Assembly: GCA_027491215.1 (NCBI GenBank)
Contig: JAIXWP010000019.1
Location: forward strand, 1-53,251
DNA: 53,251 bases
Origin: Flavobacteriales bacterium
GTDB lineage: Bacteria; Bacteroidota; Bacteroidia; Flavobacteriales_D; Sanyastnellaceae
Direction of reading: 5' to 3'
Shown: positions 44,016 to 50,300 of the stretch, piece by piece
Layout of the letters: each line of letters opens with the position of its first letter
How positions within the stretch are numbered: position 1 is the stretch's first letter
Translations under genes and position numbers: made by a program
Notes under the pieces: generated by a model
Database searches by the model: none
The model's input: the letters and a program-made list of their open reading frames with translations, nothing else
What the model was told of the DNA's origin: nothing

Positions 44016-44354
44016 GTAATGATTTTTTAGGACGCGCGAAGATACGAAATGGCTTAATAAGGTGGCAGAGAATATTGACATGTTGATTATCAAGGTTCTA
44101 AAAAATCCTACTAGTCAACAATCTGCTATTCATAACCCTTTTACAACACCTTATGTACCTATTTATGTATTTTATTGCTTTACATCCGAAAACGTGTGGT
44201 TTCATTCGCACATACCGATGAGGGATGAATCGACACTTATTCAACGAATTAATAGTGAGATATCCCTCAGTGTTTTAGTTATTAATAAAACACTGATTAT
44301 AAATACCTTAAGGGCATCCCCCTTATTTCAGCCAAAACCAAAAAGTTCATCAAA
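44016..44354. other. 339-base intergenic region with nested hairpins
   Basis: This separates divergent ileS and the giant gene. On the minus strand TATCTTCG (44037-44044) is a possible -7 box for ileS. From 44219 to 44295 there are two adjoining inverted repeats: TGAGGGAT (44219-44226) with ATCCCTCA (44262-44269), and CAGTGTTTTA (44268-44277) with TAAAACACTG (44286-44295). I find no convincing TANNTTTG box for the giant gene and no tRNA. Confidence 0.6.
44268..44295. promoter_or_regulatory. 10-bp perfect inverted repeat upstream of the giant gene
   Basis: CAGTGTTTTA, 8-base loop, TAAAACACTG. It is not followed by a T-run in either direction, so a simple terminator is unlikely. It may be an operator or part of a leader RNA, 59 bases before the ATG at 44355. 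Confidence 0.45.
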
Positions 44355-47300
44355 ATGAACCTGACACGTATTCTAGCTCTTGCACTTAGAAGTATCCTTT
44401 TTCTAGTGTTGGTGGTTTCCACCAGTAGACTTTCCGCGCAGCTCAATGTGAATGAGAACGCAAATAATGCAACCATGAGCAACTTGATTCAAGGCTCGGG
44501 TGTAATCATTAGCAACTTCACTGTTATCTCAGGAACTAACCAGCAAGTTTCATCCTTTACCAATACTAATGCTGTTGGCAATCCCTTGAATATTCCCAAC
44601 GGATTGTTGCTTTCGACAGGGCGAGGCACCCAGGCAGTTGGTCCGAATAACAACGTTGGAAGTTCCGTTGGTAATGGCATTAACTATGTTGACCCAGACA
44701 TCACTGCCATTCAGGGTAACGCTACCAATGACGTGGTAGTAGTAGAATTTGACGTGATACCTCTTTGTGATACAATGCAGTTGACTTTCGTATTTGGCTC
44801 GGAAGAATATGCAGAGTATACGTGTGCGGATTTCAATGATGCCTTTGGATTCTTTGTGAGTGGTCCGGGAATTTCTGGTCCTTATTTAAATGGTGCTGAA
44901 AATTTTGCTCGTCTACCTGACGGCACTCCGGTTTCTATTGGGACAGTAAACCAAGGGTCAGCTGGGGCTTTTGGAGACCCTGCCAACTGTGCGAGTTTTG
45001 CTAACTCAGCCAGCTACTTAGACAATACGGGTAATGCATTCTTACAAGCTGATGGATTAACCGTTAGATTAAGAGCAAGTGGCGTGGTTCAGCCATGTCA
45101 AGTTTATCACGTGAAGTGCGTACTAGCGGATGCTGGTGATGACGCTTATGATTCTTTTGTTTGGTTGGATGGATTTACATGTCAAGGACAAAACGTAAAC
45201 ATTTTCCCAACTACTGCAGGTGGATCTGCGGTGGAAGGTTGTGGAAGTCTGACATATAATGCTGTGCGGGCAGGTGACTTGAGTGTTCCATTGACCGTAG
45301 CTTTGAGTTATTCTGGAACTGCCACTTATGGGGTTGACTATAACAACTTGCCCACTGTGTTGAGTTATACCTCTGGTCAAAGCTTGATTCCATTTACGAT
45401 TCTTCCAACGAATGATGGTATTGTGGAGGGTACTGAGACACTGATTATCACCTCCACGTATAACGTCTGTTCGACGAGTTACTCCCAAGTATTCAATTTC
45501 CAAATACAAGAACCCCAGTTAACGCTGGACTGCTCGCCTCTGGTTTTTAATACCGGGCCCGGCACGTGTCAAGCTGTAGTGACCTTCGCGAATCCTACAG
45601 CAACGACCAATTGCGGAAATGCTACAGTAACAAGAACTGATGGGCTCCCGATTACATCGGGCATGTCACTTTCTCCTGGTACTTATACTTTGAGCTATTC
45701 CGCAACTACCGATGGTTCAGTTCCATTAACAACAACTTGCAATAGAACTTTAACGGTTGTAGATAATATTAACCCAACCTTTACTTGTCCTGCTGATGTC
45801 ACTGTAAACGCTGGTGGTGCATGTTCTGCAGTAGTGACAGTTCCCGCATTGACTGCAACAGACAATTGTGGTATTGCGTCCATCACGAACTCTTTTAATG
45901 GAACTAATAATGCGAGTGGCACCTATTTCGGTGGACCAACAAATGTTGTTTGGACCATCACCGATGTTAATGGAAATGTAAGTACCTGTACACAGACCAT
46001 AACAGTCACAAATACAAGTGCTGGTCGTGCTTTTGCAATGGTGGTTCCACCAACAGCATCGTGCGCATTTGTTTCAGGGCCAGCAATATTCGGCACCCTG
46101 ACAAATATGACTTGGAATGGAATTAATCTCACCAAGACAAACAATAATAACGTAACCACTGCTGATGCATTTTCAACCAATGCCGTTTATAATAATGGTT
46201 ACGTTTACGCTATCACGCCGGCAGGTAACCAGCAGAAATTTATAGGTCTGAGTGCTGCCAATGATGGACCAACTGGATGGAATGGTATCGACTATGCTAT
46301 CTATACTAGAAATAATAACACTCTAAGAATTTATGAAAACGGCACTCTTATAGTTAACAATGCTGGTAGTTATGCTACAGGTGATACCTTGAGAGTCATG
46401 CGTGATAATGGAGTTATTCGTTACATGCGAAACAGCACCGTTATTTATACCTCAACTGTAGCTCCAGCCGCAGGGCCTTACTACGCAGATATGACTATTG
46501 AAACCAATGGTACGCAATGGTTAGAAGTGACAATTGTAAACCCCTCATGTGGATCTTTTCAAGCAGGTGCCATAGGATATACAGGTCCATATTCTTATCA
46601 GTGGTTCCGCAATGGAGTTGCAATTTCTGGTGCTACTTCGCAGACTTACTCAGCCTCATTACTCAACCTGAATGATATCTATTCCGTTCAGGTATCGAAT
46701 GCTACATGTACATTAAACTCAAATGATCTCACTGTAATACAAAAAACTGCTGCGAGCTGCACAAATGCAGCTTTAACATTTACTGCCGCAGGTGCATCCT
46801 GCTCGGCAAATGCCACGGTACCAAACCCTGCAGTGATAGGGGGTTGCTCTTCTGTTGTCATTACGAACAGTTTTAATGGAGGTACTGCGAATGCCAATGG
46901 TGTATACAATATTGGTAATACTCCTGTGACCTTTACACTTTCATCTGGATGCGGAGAAGTGTTAGGCACATGTATTACGACAGTAACTGTTGTAGATAAT
47001 ATCGCTCCAACCATTACCTGTCCTGGAAATACCTCATATAATTTTTCCGCTGGCTGTACGAATGTACTTCCTGATTTCTTGCCAAGTATAACTGCAACGG
47101 ATAACTGCACTGGCTCTCCAGTTACATTAACACAATCACCGGCATCCGGAACGATTGTAACCGGACCTGTGACTGTTACTATCACAGCTGCTGATCAAAA
47201 CTTTAATACTAGCACATGCACCTTCACTGCGACCGCTGTGGATAATGCTGGACCATCATTCACCTGTCCTAGTAATACCAACCTTAGTATTAATCCCACA

Positions 47301-50300
47301 ACATGTACTGCATCGTTACCAAACTATGCATCTTCAATTACGGCTACAGACAATTGCAGTCCATCAAGTTCAATAACAATAACACAAAGTCCTGCTGCTG
47401 GAACAAACATTACTTCTGCTACGACTATCACGATAACCGCTACCGATGGATCTGGTAATATCAGTACCTGTACTTTTGTAGTTACTCCTGTTGATACAAC
47501 TCCTCCAACATTCACTTGTCCTGCGAATATTTCAGTGAATGCAGCAACAGGATTATGCACTGCGCCAGTCACCTATACAGTTTCTGCGACAGACGCTTGT
47601 AACAATTGTCCTACGACCATTGCTAATTTTACCTTAATAGGAACATTTGGCGGTCACAGCTATTTCGTTTCTAATGCTGGAGCAAACTTCACCACTGCGA
47701 ATGCAGCATGCGTGAGTGCAGGAGGTTATCTGGCAGCAATTGGTTCAGCAGCTGAAAACACATTTGTAAGAACTTATATCGATGCTCAGAATTATAATGC
47801 GTGGATTGGATATAACGATGCAACAACTGAGGGAAGCTTCGTTTGGACCAATGGTGAACCAAACGTTTACTCCAATTGGGAGACAGGATCTCCCTCCACT
47901 GGAGCCAATACAGACGATGCTGTCAGAATGGAGGAAGATGGAGAGTGGGACGATAGACCTCTCAGTAATACCGAGCGTTATATTCTCGAACTCGACTGTA
48001 CACCATTTACAGTCACTCCAGTTCTAACTGCTGGATTAACGAGTGGAAGCAACTTCCCAGCTGGTACAACAACAGTCACTTACACAGCAGCCGATGCTGT
48101 AGGTAATACTTCGACATGTTCATTTACAGTAACAGTAACCGATACTACTAATCCTAGCATCACATGTGGTCCAAACGTCACAGCGACTACAGGTGCTGGT
48201 TCTTGCAGTGCTGCAGTTACGTTGACTGCACCGATGAATATTAACTCTATTACATCCGGTTGCTTTGCTCTTCCAGCATCAGGTGCATGCAGTGGTGGAA
48301 ATGGTGCTGCAACCTCAGGCATTACAATTAATGCGGGTCAGACTTTTTGGTATTCGGCAACGGGAACATTTGCAAATATCACATTGAACGGCGGAACGCT
48401 TAGAATATGTGGAAACCTCACTCTAACCAATATCAATTTTACATCTGGCACAATTGCCATTGAGCAAGGAGGAACGTTAACTATCAATGGTTCTGGAACA
48501 CTCAATCTAAATGGAAACAGTTCGATTATAAATAGAGGCACGCTAAATATTAATAGAAGTGTAACACTTCAAAATGCCAATAACTTAATTGGAAATGCTA
48601 TCCCATCTGCAGTTATCAATATGAATGGTGGCAGCTATACTTTAACATTAAATAGCGCAACTTCAAGATTTGTAAACTTCGGTTCTTCTAATATCAGAAG
48701 CATAGTAATTCAAGGAGCTACAAATGGTGTTATATGTCTTGGTTATGGTAGTACTTCTGAATTTGGAACTGTAACTAATAATACTGCAAATTCTGTCAAC
48801 GCGCCAGATGGAATTGCTTGCTTTAAAATTAATACTAGTGCTACTTTAAATAGTGCTTTGACAAACACTGCCAACGTAAATGTTTGTCAGGCTCCAGCCG
48901 CAACAATTACAGGAAGTTATGGAAGTGCAACAGTAAATACAAATTGTACAGCTTGCACAAGTGTGCCCGTATACTCTGACAACTGCGGAATAGCATCAAT
49001 TACGAATAGCTTCAATGGTACTAGTAATGCCAGTGGTAACTACCCTGTTGGAACTACAACAGTGACCTGGACCGTCACCGATGTGAACGGTAACATTTCA
49101 ACATGCTCTCAAACTGTAACAGTTACAGATAATATTGCGCCTACAATTACTTGTCCTGCGAATCAGACATTGACACTTGGATCATCGTGCACAGCTGCTT
49201 TACCTAATTACACTTCATTGGCAATAGCTGCTGACAACTGCGGTACACCAACGATTACACAATCTCCTGCTGCTGGAACAACAGTTTCTTTAGTAGGTGC
49301 AATGACTGTGACGTTGACAGCAACAGATGCAGCTGGGAATATTTCGACTTGTAATTTCACTGTTAATAAAGTTGACACCTCTGCGCCTTCAATAACGTGC
49401 CCATCTAATATTACAACAACAGCTACTCCTGGTTTATGTGGTGCAGCAGTTAACTATACTGTGACTGCAACAGACAACTGTGATTGTTTTGCTCAAACTG
49501 GTGCTATCACTGGATTTACTTTAATCGGAACTTTGAATGGTCATAGTTATTATAGATCAACTGCGTCTGCCCTTTGGCCAGCAGCAAATACAGCAGCTCA
49601 AGCACTAGGTGCCCATTTGGTAACAATAAGTAGCGCTGCAGAAAATGCATTGCTTGGTGGAATTGGATTGCATTGGGGTGGTATGACAGACCAAGCAGTT
49701 GAAGGAACTTGGGTTTGGATTAATGGTGAACCAGTAACCTACACTTCATGGACAGCTGGTGAGCCAAACAATACTGGCAACCAAGATTACCTTTTATTAA
49801 ACTGGAGCGGATTAAACTGGGATGACCAAGGAACGACAACAGCTGGGTCATATCCTTATGTTATCGAATTTGATTGTGTAGCTCTGAATCTTGTTAGTGG
49901 TCTTGCAACCGGAAGTTTCTTCCCAGTTGGCACTACCACTGTAACCTATAATGCAACAGATGCTTCTGGAAATTCTTCGAGCAATTGTTCGTTTACTGTA
50001 ACAGTAACAGAAAGCGCTGCTCCAACCATTACATGTCCTGCAAACATTACAGCAAATGTTGCAGCTGGAACTTGCGCTGCAACAGTGTCATATACAACAC
50101 CAACCGCAGTAGACAACTGCGGAAACTGCAGCACACCTCCTACTCTAGCTGGATTCACCTCATTAGGAACATATAACAATAACGCATACTATCTATCGAA
50201 TGCAACAGCAACTTGGACAGCTGCTAATACAGCAGCAGCCGCTACAGGTGGTTACTTGGTTGCTATAAACGACGCAGCAGAAAATACATTTGTGCTAAAT

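Noticed and set aside
44016-44093. 26-residue N-terminal extension of ileS
   Set aside because: It shows no family similarity; MTQSFKEYKGLNLPEIANEV at 44015 is the usual IleS start.
44062-44358. 98-codon plus-strand frame upstream of the giant gene
   Set aside because: It has no recognisable domain, spans the hairpins and overlaps the divergent ileS control region; probably chance.
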